Shown in pieces: positions 11,944 through 22,710 of a stretch of DNA of 64,000 nucleotides. This DNA is from Alphaproteobacteria bacterium (lineage in GTDB: Bacteria > Pseudomonadota > Alphaproteobacteria > Rhizobiales > Rhizobiaceae). The translations under genes were made by a program, and so were the position numbers. Positions within the stretch are counted from its first letter, which is position 1; every line of letters starts with the position of its first letter. The stretch spans positions 1,116,001 to 1,180,000 of the forward strand of contig JAHJHT010000002.1 in assembly GCA_018823835.1 (NCBI GenBank), written 5' to 3'. The notes under the pieces are model-generated. The model saw only the letters and a program-made list of their open reading frames with translations, had not been told where the DNA came from and searched no databases.

Positions 11944-11980
11944 TTCCCGCGATTCGATTGGCCCTATCCCTTGAATGGAA

Positions 11981-12002
11981 AGGGCGCCCAGCGGGCGCCC
12001 TT
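11981..12002. terminator. Convergent-gene terminator-like hairpin
   Basis: AAGGGCGCCCAGCGGGCGCCCTT between ccmG (+) and DUF1127 gene (-). Confidence 0.45.
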
Positions 12003-12011
12003 GATCTGAAG

Positions 12012-12179
12012 TCAGCCGTAAATTTCCTTGTAGGCCTGACGCAGCATGTCGGTGCGGTCGGCGCGCAGGTCGGCGAGGTCGCGTGAGGACAGGCTGGCGA
12101 TCTCGTCGGCCATCCGGTTGAACCGGCGGCGCTTGGCGAGACGGCTGCGGGCACCCGAGATAAGGTTCTGAATGATCAT
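12012..12179 (-). CDS. DUF1127 domain-containing small protein
   Basis: MIIQNLISGARSRLAKRRRFNRMADEIASLSSRDLADLRADRTDMLRQAYKEIYG; typical alphaproteobacterial DUF1127. Confidence 0.85.
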   Translation of the reverse strand: MIIQNLISGARSRLAKRRRFNRMADEIASLSSRDLADLRADRTDMLRQAYKEIYG

Positions 12180-12388
12180 GGTGAGGCTCCTTGATGGGCC
12201 GCCTTGCGGCGACTGAATAGACTGTTCCTCCCTGATAGGTGAAAGGTAGTACCGATTTGGTGCGGCGCAACATATGATGCCGCAATGCAGCAATGCGTTG
12301 AATGCGCAGCTGGGCAATCTGCCTAAAGAATTGGCAGAATCCGGTCTTCTGGACTTGAGTCTGGAAGAAGAGGAGCTTGAGAGCGCCT

Positions 12389-13036
12389 CTAGGCGGCGTC
12401 AGGCCGCTCGAAGTCGCCTGTATCGCGGTTCATGACCCAGAGTTCGCCGGACGAAATGTCGAACCACGCGCCGGACAAGGTAAGCCGCCCCTTGCCCTCA
12501 AGGATTTTCACGCAGGGGAATGTGCGCAGGTTTGCGATCGAATAGCGGATCGAGATGCGTTCCAGCGAGGTCTGCCGCTCGCCGGGGGTCATCATGGTGT
12601 TGCCCGTCACGGATTCCGCGGCGGGTGCAACGAGGCTCATCCACTTGCCGATAAAGTCGCCGGGCGACAGCGGCGACGAGGAAGGGTCGAGCGCAGCGCG
12701 GATGCCGCCGCAGCGGCCGTGACCCATGACGACGATGTTCTTCACCTTCAGGCCCTGCACCGCAAATTCGAGTGCGGCCGAGGTCGAGTGATACTCGCCA
12801 TCGGGCTCGTAGGGCGGAACCAGGTTGGCGACGTTGCGCACGACGAAGAGTTCGCCGGGCCCGGCATCGAAAATCGATTCCGGCGCCGCGCGGGAGTCGC
12901 AGCAGGCGATGATCATGGTTTCGGGTGTCTGCCCTTCGCGTGCGAGGGAGCGGTAACGCCCACTCTCGGAAGGATAGCGCCCGCTCATGAAGTTGCGGTA
13001 GCCGGTGAGGAGATGATCTGGCAGATGAACGGACAT
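12389..13036 (-). CDS. Beta-type carbonic anhydrase
   Basis: IIACCDSRAAPESIFDAGPGELFVVRNVANLVPPYEPDGEYHSTSAALEFAV...VVMGHGRCGGIRA. Confidence 0.93.
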   Translation of the reverse strand: MSVHLPDHLLTGYRNFMSGRYPSESGRYRSLAREGQTPETMIIACCDSRAAPESIFDAGPGELFVVRNVANLVPPYEPDGEYHSTSAALEFAVQGLKVKNIVVMGHGRCGGIRAALDPSSSPLSPGDFIGKWMSLVAPAAESVTGNTMMTPGERQTSLERISIRYSIANLRTFPCVKILEGKGRLTLSGAWFDISSGELWVMNRDTGDFERPDAA

Positions 13037-13194
13037 CGCACGAATTAACGGCAAAACCCGCTGCGCCGCAATGCGCAAATGCGACGCCGGCGGGGTCTGG
13101 CGGGCAATCAGCCCGAGATCGGCGCCTGCGCCGGGCTGGCGGGTGCAACCGGGGGCGGCCGGGCGATATAGCTGCTTGCTACACGGGAAAGCTG

Positions 13195-13211
13195 CAAGTA
13201 GCTTCTACTTG
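13195..13211. promoter_or_regulatory. Inverted repeat CAAGTAG-CTT-CTACTTG, possible operator
   Basis: Perfect 7-bp arms with 3-nt spacer, ~150 bp upstream of the TRAP operon. Confidence 0.4.
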
Positions 13212-13364
13212 TCTGAGAAATAGCGGCCGCGTTCGCATTTCTACCGGGAGGACAAGTATAGGCAGCCGGAATCAGCGGACGCACAGGCGCGGCCGTGGGC
13301 ACCGTTTCTGCCGCCGGAGGAGTGCCTGGCGCGGGTGCCTTTGAAATTATACGGAGGAACTACC

Positions 13365-14345
13365 TTGAAACGAGCTATCCCGCACATCCTGTTTTCCGCT
13401 GTGCTGTCCGGCGCCACGGCACTTTCGTCCGTCGCTCACGCCGAGACGGTGCTGAAATGGGCGCATGTCTATGAAGTCAGCGAGCCCTATCACACCTGCG
13501 CCGTCGAGGCGTCCGACAAGCTGAAGACGGCGACCGACGGGCGCTACTCGATCGAGGTTTTCCCGGCCAGCTCGCTCGGCAAGGAAGTCGACATCAACGA
13601 GGGCCTGGGTCTCGGCACCGTCGACATCATCTACACCGGCCAGCTGTTCGCCGGCCGCGCCTACGGCCCGATCGCCATCGGCGGTGCGCCCTACATGTTC
13701 CGCGACTACGATCACTGGGACAAATACCGCAATTCCGAGCTCTTCGCCGATCTGTCGAAGGGCTATGGCGACGCGACCGGCAACCACATCACCTCGCTGA
13801 CCTATTACGGCAAGCGCCACGCGACATCGAACGTCGACATCCAGAAGCCCGAGGACATGGCGGGCCTCAAGATCCGCGTGCCGAATGCGCCGCTCTACAT
13901 GATGTTCCCGAAGGCCGTCGGCGCCAACCCGACGCCGATCGCATTCGCCGAAGTGTACCTCGCGCTGCAGCAGGGCACGGTCGACGCGCAGGAGAATCCA
14001 CTGCCGACGATCCAGGCCAAGAAGTTCTACGAGGTGCAGAAGTACATCACGCTCACCGGCCACATCACCGACGCGCTGCTGACCATCGTCGGCGGCCCGG
14101 CCTGGAACGCCATGGATGCGGCGGACCAGACGGCGCTCGAGGGCGTGCTCGACGATACCGCCACCTGCGCCACGGAGCAGATCATCCAGAAGGAAAAGGA
14201 GCTCGTGCAGTGGTTCCGCGACCAGAAGGTGACGGTCAACGAGATCGACATCACGCCGTTCCGCGAAGCGACGATGAAGCTTCACAACGGCGAGGACGCG
14301 ACCTGGGACCAGGCCACCTACGACAAGCTGCAGTCGATCAAGTAA
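13365..14345 (+). CDS. TRAP transporter substrate-binding protein (DctP family)
   Basis: Signal peptide then ETVLKWAHVYEVSEPYHTCAVEASDKL...; likely TTG start after GGAGGA; followed by DctQ/DctM. Confidence 0.9.
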   Translation: MKRAIPHILFSAVLSGATALSSVAHAETVLKWAHVYEVSEPYHTCAVEASDKLKTATDGRYSIEVFPASSLGKEVDINEGLGLGTVDIIYTGQLFAGRAYGPIAIGGAPYMFRDYDHWDKYRNSELFADLSKGYGDATGNHITSLTYYGKRHATSNVDIQKPEDMAGLKIRVPNAPLYMMFPKAVGANPTPIAFAEVYLALQQGTVDAQENPLPTIQAKKFYEVQKYITLTGHITDALLTIVGGPAWNAMDAADQTALEGVLDDTATCATEQIIQKEKELVQWFRDQKVTVNEIDITPFREATMKLHNGEDATWDQATYDKLQSIK

Positions 14346-14413
14346 GAGCTGCCTGACCACCATCGAGCGCGGCGGCAGCCAGCCGCCGCGCCTTTCCCCT
14401 CGGAGCTTGCCCG

Positions 14414-14986
14414 ATGTCGGCTGACAAGAATGCCCCGGTCGCGGAATCGTCCATCGCGGACCTCATCCACGCCGAGGACGAAGACCTGTCCGGCTACCAG
14501 TGGGACGATTCGCTGGTCCTGGGCGTATTCTGGGCGCTTGCCTTCGTCGTCTTCCTGCAGTTCTTCACCCGCTACGTCCTGAACAACTCGCTCGGCTGGA
14601 CCGAGGAGATCGCGCGCTTCCTGCTGATCGCGGTCACCTTCCTCGGCGCCATCATGGCGGTCCGGAAGGAGAGCCACATCGCGGTGGAACTCGCCTACCG
14701 ATGGCTGCCGCGGCGGGCACGCTACACGCTGCAGATCGCCATCGACGTCATCTCCATCGTCTTCTACGGCTTCATGGGCTTCCTCTGCACGCAGATGGCG
14801 GGCAAGACCCAGCAGATGATGGTGTCGATCAACCTGCCCAAGTCGTCGCTCTACTGGTTCACCGCGGCCTGCTTCCTGGCCATGACGCTCTACGCCATCA
14901 AGGTGGCGTGGCAGCACCTGCGCACCGGCACCAGCCGGCTGATCGACCCGGAGAGCGCCAAGGCGGTGCTCGGCCCTTCCCTCTGA
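14414..14986 (+). CDS. TRAP transporter small permease (DctQ family)
   Basis: ~190 aa, four TM, GWTEEIARFLLIAVTFLGAIMAVRKESHIAVEL. Confidence 0.9.
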   Translation: MSADKNAPVAESSIADLIHAEDEDLSGYQWDDSLVLGVFWALAFVVFLQFFTRYVLNNSLGWTEEIARFLLIAVTFLGAIMAVRKESHIAVELAYRWLPRRARYTLQIAIDVISIVFYGFMGFLCTQMAGKTQQMMVSINLPKSSLYWFTAACFLAMTLYAIKVAWQHLRTGTSRLIDPESAKAVLGPSL

Positions 14987-14999
14987 CCGCGGGCACCTC

Positions 15000-16280
15000 A
15001 TGCTCCTGACCCTTCTCTTTGTCATGGTCTTCGCGCTGATCGCCTTCGGCGTACCTGTTGCGATCGCGCTGGCCGGCTCCTCGGCCGTTTTCATCCTGCT
15101 CGACGGCAATGTCCCGGGGCTGGTGGTGGCGCATCGCATGATCAACGGCGTCGATTCCTTCCCGCTGCTGGCCGTGCCCTTCTTCATCCTGGCCGGCAAC
15201 CTGATGAACACGGCGGGCATCACCGAACGCATCTTCGATTTCGCCAAGGCGCTGATCGGCTGGCTGCCGGGCGGGCTTGGCCACGTGAACATCGGCGCGT
15301 CGGTGATTTTTGCCGGCATGTCCGGCGCGGCTGTCGCCGATGCGGGCGGCCTCGGCGCCATAGAGATCAAGGCCATGCGCGACGCAAAATACGACGCGGG
15401 CTTCGCGGTCGGCATTACCGCCGCCTCGTCGACCATCGGGCCGATCATACCGCCGTCGCTGCCGATGGTGATCTACGGCGTCGTGGCCGGCGCATCGATC
15501 GGCCAGCTCTTCGCCGCCGGCTTCATTCCCGGCCTGCTGATGGCGGTGGCGCTGATGGCGATGGTCGCCTTCTACGCCCATCGCTACAAGTATCCGCGCG
15601 ACCAGGCCTTCAGGATGTCCATCCTCGGCACGGCCTTCACGCGCGCGTTCCTGTCGCTGCTGACGCCGGTCATCATCGTCGGCGGCATCCTGTCGGGCGC
15701 CTTCACCCCGACCGAAGCCGCGATCGCGGCCTGCGCCTGGGCGCTCTTCCTCGGCCTGTTCGTCTACCGCACGCTGACGGTCCGGCGGTTCCTCAAGGTG
15801 TCGCTGGATACGATCGAGACCACGTCGGTGGTGCTGTTCATCGTCGCCGCAGCGTCGATCTTCGCCTGGATCCTGACCTCCAACCGCGTGCCGGAGCACT
15901 TTGCCGCTCTGATCCTAAGCGTGTCAGACAACCCGATCGTGATTCTGCTTCTGATCAACGCCATCCTTTTGGTGGTCGGCTGCTTCATGGAAACCGTTGC
16001 GGCGATCACCATTCTCGTTCCCGTTCTGCTGCCGATCGCGGTCAGCGTCGGGGTCGACCCGGTGCATTTCGGCGTGATTCTGGTGCTCAACCTGATGATC
16101 GGCCTGCTGACGCCGCCGGTCGGCATGGTGCTCTACGTGCTGTCGCGGGTGGCCAAGGTGCCGTTCGAGCGCTGCGTCACCGCGACGCTTCCCTTCCTCG
16201 TTCCGCTGTTCGTCGTGCTGATGCTGGTGACCTTCTTCCCGATCTTCACCATGTGGCTGCCAACGTTGCTCTACCGCTAG
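15000..16280 (+). CDS. TRAP transporter large permease (DctM family)
   Basis: 426 aa; VAHRMINGVDSFPLLAVPFFILAGNLMNTAGITERI ... TPPVGMVLYV. Confidence 0.93.
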   Translation: MLLTLLFVMVFALIAFGVPVAIALAGSSAVFILLDGNVPGLVVAHRMINGVDSFPLLAVPFFILAGNLMNTAGITERIFDFAKALIGWLPGGLGHVNIGASVIFAGMSGAAVADAGGLGAIEIKAMRDAKYDAGFAVGITAASSTIGPIIPPSLPMVIYGVVAGASIGQLFAAGFIPGLLMAVALMAMVAFYAHRYKYPRDQAFRMSILGTAFTRAFLSLLTPVIIVGGILSGAFTPTEAAIAACAWALFLGLFVYRTLTVRRFLKVSLDTIETTSVVLFIVAAASIFAWILTSNRVPEHFAALILSVSDNPIVILLLINAILLVVGCFMETVAAITILVPVLLPIAVSVGVDPVHFGVILVLNLMIGLLTPPVGMVLYVLSRVAKVPFERCVTATLPFLVPLFVVLMLVTFFPIFTMWLPTLLYR

Positions 16281-16383
16281 GCGGGCGCGAGACGCGGCTA
16301 GCAGCTTTACGGCCACCTGCGACATTTTGCCTATATGTCAGGCACATTGACCTATTGCCGAATCATTGGGCAAGACCTAGATT

Positions 16384-16504
16384 GCAGTTGTTGGCCATCT
16401 ACTCCTCCCAGATGCGATGCCAACTCCGAGCGGTCCGCACCTCCTCCCGCGGGTCGCCTCAGATCGAGCCCGCTGCCACCTCCTCCCGGCAGCGGGCTTT
16501 TTTT
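16384..16504 (+). ncRNA. suhB/alpha-r14-type trans-acting sRNA with three anti-Shine-Dalgarno loops
   Basis: Three successive hairpins, loops ACTCCTCCC (16401-16409), CCTCCTCCC (about 16440-16448), ACCTCCTCCC (16478-16487); third hairpin GCCCGCTGCC/GGCAGCGGGC is an intrinsic terminator followed by T7. Confidence 0.82.
16468..16504 (+). terminator. Rho-independent terminator of the sRNA
   Basis: 10-bp perfect stem, 10-nt loop, T7. Confidence 0.9.
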
Positions 16505-16603
16505 ATGCCCGGTTCCGGGTCCAGTGCGCTGCACGCAGGCTTGGTGCATCCAGCCAAGGCGGAAGCCCGCAGCAGATAATCAGGCCAGCAGGTTCAAGGC
16601 GCT

Positions 16604-17863
16604 TCAAGCGTCGTTTTGTGGGCCGTTCGCCGGCAATTCAACGACGAAACAGGCGCCGCCCTCGGGCACCATCTCGTAGCGCACCGAGCCGCCGTGGTGG
16701 ACGGCGATCTGGCGCACCAGGGAGAGGCCGATTCCCCAGCCTCCCGCGCTCTCGCTGCGCCCGCTCGGGCGGTAGAAGGGTTCGAAGATGCGGTCACGCT
16801 CGCCTTCCGGAATGCCGTCACCGCAATCGCGCACGACCAACCGCACGACCGGTCCATCGCGTCGGACATGCGCCGTCACCGGCGGCGCGCCGTGCCGCAG
16901 GGCGTTCTGGATCAGGTTGCGCACCAGCCGCCGCAGCAGGCGTGCGTCGCCCGACACGGTGGCCGGAGACCCGGTGACCGCGACATCGCTTCCGGCCCCC
17001 TCCTCGGCTGTGAGGGCGAGCAAGTCGACGTCTTCGACGCGTTCGGGTCTGCGCACATGGTCAAGCCGGCTGGCAAGCAGGATCTCCTCCACGAGGGCAT
17101 CGAGCTCGCCGAGGTTCTTGATGATCTCGTCGCGCGTCCTGTCGCTTGCCGACCGCTCGTAAAGGTCGATCGCCATGCGCAGCCGCGCCAGGGGCGAGCG
17201 CAGTTCATGGCTGGCATTGGCGAGCAGCGAGCGGTGCGCGGCAACAAGCCGCTCGATCTGCCCGGCCGCCTCGTTGAAGCTCTTGGCAACGGCCGCGACC
17301 TCGTCGCTGCCTGAGACAGGAACGCGCCGGGACAGGTCGCCGCCGCCCCAGACCTCCACTCCCTTGCGCAGGCTTTCGAGGCGGCGGGTCAGCTGGCGCA
17401 CGACGGGGTAGGCAGCAATGCCGATGACGGCCGCGACCAGCACCAGCGATCCGAGGGGATTGCGACGCCCGGGACCGAGGGGCTGATCGGACCGCAAGGC
17501 TACGTAGCGGCCATCGGCAAGCTCCGTCGCAAAGCCCCGTCGTCCCTCGCGCCTTGCTTCGCGATGCGGCCTGTCGAGGGGCGGAGGCGGCGATGAGCCG
17601 GCTGCGGCGATGAGCCGGCGGTCAGGCCCATAGACGGCGATGTCGGCATCGAGGGCGTCGGAAAGACGGTCGAGCGTCGCGGACAGGACCACCGGGTCGT
17701 CCCCGGCGGGCAGCATGTCCGCGATGAAGCGGTCTCGCCGCCCGGCCCAGCCACGATCCTCATCGTCCTGCCCGATGCGCACGAGCAGCGCGCTGCCGAC
17801 AGCGACGATTACTAGGCTGGCCAGGAGCGTCAGGTATATCTTGAGGAAAAGGCGACTGCGCAT
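16604..17863 (-). CDS. Sensor histidine kinase (HAMP, HisKA, HATPase)
   Basis: LLANASHELRSPLARLRMAIDLYE H-box; GDGIPEGERDRIFEPFYR G-box. Confidence 0.93.
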   Translation of the reverse strand: MRSRLFLKIYLTLLASLVIVAVGSALLVRIGQDDEDRGWAGRRDRFIADMLPAGDDPVVLSATLDRLSDALDADIAVYGPDRRLIAAAGSSPPPPLDRPHREARREGRRGFATELADGRYVALRSDQPLGPGRRNPLGSLVLVAAVIGIAAYPVVRQLTRRLESLRKGVEVWGGGDLSRRVPVSGSDEVAAVAKSFNEAAGQIERLVAAHRSLLANASHELRSPLARLRMAIDLYERSASDRTRDEIIKNLGELDALVEEILLASRLDHVRRPERVEDVDLLALTAEEGAGSDVAVTGSPATVSGDARLLRRLVRNLIQNALRHGAPPVTAHVRRDGPVVRLVVRDCGDGIPEGERDRIFEPFYRPSGRSESAGGWGIGLSLVRQIAVHHGGSVRYEMVPEGGACFVVELPANGPQNDA

Positions 17864-17865
17864 GC

Positions 17866-18567
17866 TTAGCCTTGCCCATCCTGCTGGCGGGCGAAGACAT
17901 AGCCCGCGCCGCGTACGGTGATGATGCGCCGCGGATGCTTCGGATCGTCCTCGACCGCCGCGCGGATGCGCGAGACGTGGACGTCGATGGAGCGGTCGAA
18001 CGCGTCGAACTCCTCGCCGCGCACGAGATCCATCAACTGTTCGCGCGACAGGACACGGCCGGCATTGCCGGCGAGTGCGACGAGCAGGTCGAACTGGTGG
18101 CTTGTCATCTGGCGCTCCTGTCCGTCGAGGCGCACCTGGCGCGAACCGGGATCGATCTCGAGCCGACCGAAGCGCAGCACCCGGTCGCCGTCCGAACGTC
18201 CGCCCTGACGACGGCGCAGGATCGCCTTGATGCGGGCCAGAAGCTCGCGCGGGTTGAAGGGCTTGGGCAGATAGTCGTCGGCGCCGAGTTCCAGGCCGAC
18301 GATGCGGTCGGTCTCCTCGCCCTTGGCGGTCAGCATCAGGATCGGCACGTCTGACGTCGCGCGTATGCGGCGGCAGGTCTCGAAGCCGTCGATGTCAGGC
18401 AGCATGATGTCGAGAATGACGATGTCGGGCGAGCGACGGGCCAGGTCGGCTATGCCGGCGTGGCCCGTCGCTGCGGAATGAACGGTGTAGCCATTGCCCG
18501 ACAGGTAGTCGGCGATCATGGCGGACAGGCGCGTGTCGTCGTCGACGATCAGGACCTGCTCCGCCAT
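17866..18567 (-). CDS. OmpR-family response regulator
   Basis: VLIVDDDTRLSAMIADYLS, DIVILDIMLPDIDGFE, winged-helix C-terminus with RRIITVRGAGYVFA. Confidence 0.95.
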   Translation of the reverse strand: MAEQVLIVDDDTRLSAMIADYLSGNGYTVHSAATGHAGIADLARRSPDIVILDIMLPDIDGFETCRRIRATSDVPILMLTAKGEETDRIVGLELGADDYLPKPFNPRELLARIKAILRRRQGGRSDGDRVLRFGRLEIDPGSRQVRLDGQERQMTSHQFDLLVALAGNAGRVLSREQLMDLVRGEEFDAFDRSIDVHVSRIRAAVEDDPKHPRRIITVRGAGYVFARQQDGQG

Positions 18568-18594
18568 GCTTGCGTTACTCCGCCAGGAACCGGA

Positions 18595-19167
18595 CTACCA
18601 CCGGCCGTGCCCGTGCCGGCCATGGCCGCCACGCTCGCCGCGCTCCTTGAAGTGCTTGGCAAGCTGGGCGCGCTGCTCCGGGGTCAGGACCTCGGCGGCG
18701 TCGAGGACCGCGGTCGTCATCTTGCGCGAGGCCTCGTCGATTGCCGCGACGCGGTCGGCGCGAAGCTTCTCGGCCGCTGCCCGATCGATGGTCGGCGCCG
18801 CAAGCAAATCGGCGATCTGGCCGCGCGTATCGCGGAAATCCTCGACCATGGGCACGACCTCGTCGCGGGCCGAACCGAAGATTTCCTTCAGCTTCGTCGC
18901 CTGCTCCGGCGTCGCGTCGATCTCGTCGAGCATGTAGTCGAGCCGGCGCTCGCCGAAATGCTTGCCACGCATCGAGACCTGCATCGCCTTGCCGTCGGAG
19001 CCGTGCATGCCGAACTGCGCTGCGGCGATGTCGCTGCCCTTGGCCGAGGCGAGGCCGAGACCGGCAAGCGCGGCGATGGCCAGCGAACCCATGGCCAGCC
19101 GACGGCCCCAGCCGCTGTTGCTGGCGGCAGCTTCGGGAGTGTGAATTTCCTGCTTCTCGGGTTCCAT
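18595..19167 (-). CDS. Spy/CpxP-like periplasmic protein (heavy-metal-resistance/LTXXQ type)
   Basis: N-terminal TM, helical body with LTPEQRAQLAKHF and His-rich tail GGHGRHGHGRW; adjacent to OmpR/HK pair. Confidence 0.78.
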   Translation of the reverse strand: MEPEKQEIHTPEAAASNSGWGRRLAMGSLAIAALAGLGLASAKGSDIAAAQFGMHGSDGKAMQVSMRGKHFGERRLDYMLDEIDATPEQATKLKEIFGSARDEVVPMVEDFRDTRGQIADLLAAPTIDRAAAEKLRADRVAAIDEASRKMTTAVLDAAEVLTPEQRAQLAKHFKERGERGGHGRHGHGRW

Positions 19168-19300
19168 GATCGTCTTCCTTTCATCATGCAGCACCATCGC
19201 TGCGATGATCCAAGGCTAGCGGCGTCAGGTTTCCTGCTTAGCGGGGGAATGTAAAGATATGCAAAGCTGCTGCCGCCCGGCAGGCGGGCGGCAATGACCC

Positions 19301-19702
19301 TCAGGCCGGCATGAAGTTCAGCGCCACGCCGTTGATGCAGTAGCGCAGGTGGGTCGGCGGCGGCCCGTCATCGAAGACATGGCCAAGATGGCTGCCGCAG
19401 CGCGAGCAGTGGCATTCGGTGCGAACCATGCCGTGGCTGCGGTCCGTCGTGGTCTCGACCGATCCGGGTACGGGGTCGTTGAAGCTCGGCCAACCCGTGC
19501 CGCTCTCGAATTTCAGTTTCGATTCGAAAAGCGGCTGATCGCAGCCGGCGCACGTGAAGGTCCCGGCACGCTTCTCGTGCAGGAGCGCGCAACTGCCCGG
19601 CCGCTCGGTCCCGTGATTGCGCATGACCTGGTACTGTTCAGCGGTCAGCAATTCGCGCCACTCGGCTTCGCTGCGTGTCACGGGATAGGTCTTGGCGTCC
19701 AT
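19301..19702 (-). CDS. msrB: Peptide-methionine (R)-S-oxide reductase MsrB
   Basis: CAGCDQPLFESKLKFESGTGWPSFNDPV ... RTECHCSRCGSHLGHVFDDGPPPTHLRYCINGVALNF. Confidence 0.96.
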   Translation of the reverse strand: MDAKTYPVTRSEAEWRELLTAEQYQVMRNHGTERPGSCALLHEKRAGTFTCAGCDQPLFESKLKFESGTGWPSFNDPVPGSVETTTDRSHGMVRTECHCSRCGSHLGHVFDDGPPPTHLRYCINGVALNFMPA

Positions 19703-19802
19703 GTCAGTCTCCTCGGGCGGCCTTCTAAGGCGGCTGGACCCTAATGTAGGTCGCCCGACGTGGTCTGAAAAGGAGGCTGACGGGCGGAAGCGCCGCCCGG
19801 GA

Positions 19803-21155
<1,353 letters not shown>

Positions 21156-21455
21156 GTGCATCCGCCCCCGAAATGGGCCCCTCGAGTGTCGTTGGCGCGG
21201 ATTTCTGCCACAGAACGGGCTCGTCCACGCATCACATTTGGTGAGCCTATGTTACGAACCCTTAGAAATCATTGTCGTTGGGCTGCGAATACAGTCGATT
21301 TTGCAGCGACAGTGCCATGACCTGCAGCGCGGCAGGTGCTGCGCCGGCGCTCCGTCACAGTTCCGTTGCAGGCGGCCCGCAGCCTGCGGGGAGTTGACAG
21401 AGGCGGCCCGGTTCGCCACCTCAGGGCGGAATCCTGTCTCGAAAGGCAACCGGCA

Positions 21456-22706
21456 ATGACCGGATACTATTCCTCACCGTTCCCGCGTCGGCATTCGGTC
21501 GGCGTCGACGTCGGCGGCGTGACTGTCGGCGGCGGCGCGCCGGTGGTGGTGCAGTCGATGACCAACACCGACACCGCGGACATCGACCGCACGGTCGCGC
21601 AGGTCGCCGCCTTGCATCGCGCCGGTTCCGAGATCGTGCGGATCACCGTCGACCGCGACGAGTCGGCCGCCGCCGTGCCGCATATCCGCGACCGGCTGGC
21701 GCGGCTGGGGATCGACGTCCCGCTGGTCGGCGACTTCCACTATATCGGCCACAAGCTGCTTGCCGATCATCCGGCCTGCGCCGAGGCACTGGCGAAATAC
21801 CGCATCAACCCGGGCAATGTCGGCTTCAAGGAAAAGAAGGACCGGCAGTTCGCCGACATCGTCGGAATGGCGATCCGCTACGGCAAGCCGGTCCGGATCG
21901 GCGTCAACTGGGGCTCGCTCGACCAGGAGTTGCTGACGCGGCTGATGGACGACAACCAGAAGCAGGGTTTTCCCCTGACGGCGCAGCAGGTGACGCGCGA
22001 GGCGATCGTGCAGTCGGCACTGCTGTCGGCCGAACTCGCCGAAGAGATCGGCCTGCCGCGCGACCGCATCATCCTGTCGGCCAAGGTGTCGGGCGTGCAG
22101 GACCTCGTCGCGGTCTACGCCGAACTCGCCGCACGCTCCGGCCACGCGCTGCATCTCGGCCTGACCGAGGCGGGCATGGGCTCGAAGGGCATCGTCGCGT
22201 CGTCGGCCGCCATGGGCATCCTGCTGCAACAGGGCATCGGCGATACGATCCGCGTGTCGCTGACACCGGAACCCAACGGTGACCGCACCCGCGAGGTGCA
22301 GGTGGCGCAGGAACTGCTGCAGACGATGGGATTCCGGCAGTTCGTGCCGATCGTCGCTGCCTGCCCCGGCTGCGGCCGCACCACGTCCACGGTATTCCAG
22401 GAACTGGCCCAGAACATCCAGGCCGACCTGCGCAAGAACATGCCCGTCTGGCGCGACAAATATCCCGGAGTCGAGGAACTCAAGGTCGCGGTGATGGGCT
22501 GCATCGTCAACGGGCCGGGCGAGTCCAAGCATGCGGATATCGGCATCTCGCTGCCCGGCACCGGTGAAACGCCGACAGCGCCTGTCTTCATCGATGGCAA
22601 GAAGGCTGCGACGCTGCGCGGCCCCGACATTGCGCGCGACTTCGAGAAAATGGTGGCTGCCTATATCGAGCAGCGGTTCGGTCGCGCCAAGTCGGCCGCG
22701 GAGTAG
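21456..22706 (+). CDS. ispG: Flavodoxin-dependent (E)-4-hydroxy-3-methylbut-2-enyl-diphosphate synthase IspG
   Basis: [63 protein letters not shown]. Confidence 0.97.
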   Translation: MTGYYSSPFPRRHSVGVDVGGVTVGGGAPVVVQSMTNTDTADIDRTVAQVAALHRAGSEIVRITVDRDESAAAVPHIRDRLARLGIDVPLVGDFHYIGHKLLADHPACAEALAKYRINPGNVGFKEKKDRQFADIVGMAIRYGKPVRIGVNWGSLDQELLTRLMDDNQKQGFPLTAQQVTREAIVQSALLSAELAEEIGLPRDRIILSAKVSGVQDLVAVYAELAARSGHALHLGLTEAGMGSKGIVASSAAMGILLQQGIGDTIRVSLTPEPNGDRTREVQVAQELLQTMGFRQFVPIVAACPGCGRTTSTVFQELAQNIQADLRKNMPVWRDKYPGVEELKVAVMGCIVNGPGESKHADIGISLPGTGETPTAPVFIDGKKAATLRGPDIARDFEKMVAAYIEQRFGRAKSAAE

Positions 22707-22710
22707 ACCG

